The notes beneath the pieces are model-generated. The model ran no database searches. It saw only the letters and a program-made list of their open reading frames with translations, and was not told the origin of the DNA. The position numbers were made by a program, and so were the translations under genes. A DNA stretch of 64,000 nucleotides from the NCBI RefSeq assembly GCF_017356245.1, contig NZ_JAFMZZ010000001.1, positions 281,073 to 345,072 of the forward strand. Reading direction: 5' to 3'. Each line of letters starts with the position of its first letter. Positions within the stretch are counted from its first letter, which is position 1. This document shows positions 63,986 through 64,000 of this stretch, piece by piece. This stretch comes from Bordetella petrii (GTDB lineage: Bacteria > Pseudomonadota > Gammaproteobacteria > Burkholderiales > Burkholderiaceae_B).

Positions 63986-64000
63986 TACTGGATATAAATC
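63986..64000. promoter_or_regulatory. Left half of a probable LexA (SOS) box
   Basis: TACTG at 63986-63990 is followed by exactly ten bases (GATATAAATC) to the window edge. The E. coli-type box is TACTG-N10-CAGTA, so the second half should begin at the next base outside the window. It lies about 107 bp upstream of recA. Confidence 0.6.

Overview
The window is GC-rich (roughly two-thirds G+C), densely coded chromosome from a betaproteobacterium, most likely Alcaligenaceae of the Bordetella/Achromobacter group. Supporting signs are three Bug/TctC periplasmic receptors, many small regulator-plus-effector units, a hemC-hemD-hemX-hemY chain followed by ppa, the recA-recX pair, and G/C-dominated third codon positions that create very long spurious antisense ORFs. 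I saw no tRNA, rRNA, insertion sequence, prophage or CRISPR array.

Layout. 1-7.7 kb: the 3' end of a Bug receptor gene, a COG0523 metal-chaperone GTPase with a Zur-like box, a DMT exporter, a large choice-of-anchor-I-type lipoprotein, a MarR-MFS pair and a UdgX-type uracil-DNA glycosylase. 7.5-16.3 kb: a run of small stress and detoxification units (MarR-GST-SMR, ArsR-SRPBCC-GST, TetR/MFS, Rrf2 with a thioredoxin-reductase-like flavoprotein). Most have a clear palindromic operator candidate. 16.3-23.5 kb: a 1111-residue fusion of an ADP-forming acyl-CoA synthetase with DUF1254/DUF1214, its LysR regulator, two Bug receptors and a MarR. 23.6-26 kb: a paired SMR exporter and the CbpA/CbpM chaperone pair. 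26-33.8 kb: a GntR-controlled branched-chain-type ABC import operon in which LivM, LivG and LivF are one polypeptide, followed by two SDR dehydrogenases. 33.8-38.7 kb: guaB-guaA, DUF2239 and a methyltransferase. 38.7-47.6 kb: a compact Tad pilus/secretion operon (pilin-like, TadG-like, TadE-like, an unknown exported protein, CpaB, CpaC, FHA-CpaF, TadB, TadC, DUF192). No TadZ, TadV or TadD gene is present. 47.8-64 kb: housekeeping genes (entericidin, FAH-family hydrolase, ppa, hemYXDC, two TerC genes, sucCD, DUF2889, metE/metR, recX/recA).

How the genes work together. The left half is mostly accessory uptake and detoxification, where each effector sits beside its own regulator. The livKH-MGF-SDR-SDR operon reads as uptake plus oxidation of an unidentified small molecule, controlled by the divergent GntR through two GTGATCAC boxes. 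The LysR/Bug/acyl-CoA-ligase cluster reads as capture and CoA activation of an organic acid. The right half is core metabolism (haem, TCA cycle, methionine, purines, SOS).

The least ordinary items are the acyl-CoA synthetase-DUF1254/1214 fusion, the LivM-LivG-LivF triple fusion, the reduced Tad locus with an FHA-CpaF motor and an unassigned exported protein, a MarR motif shared by its own gene and an SMR pair, and a structured element ending in a plus-strand terminator at 55.86-55.93 kb that no annotated gene explains.
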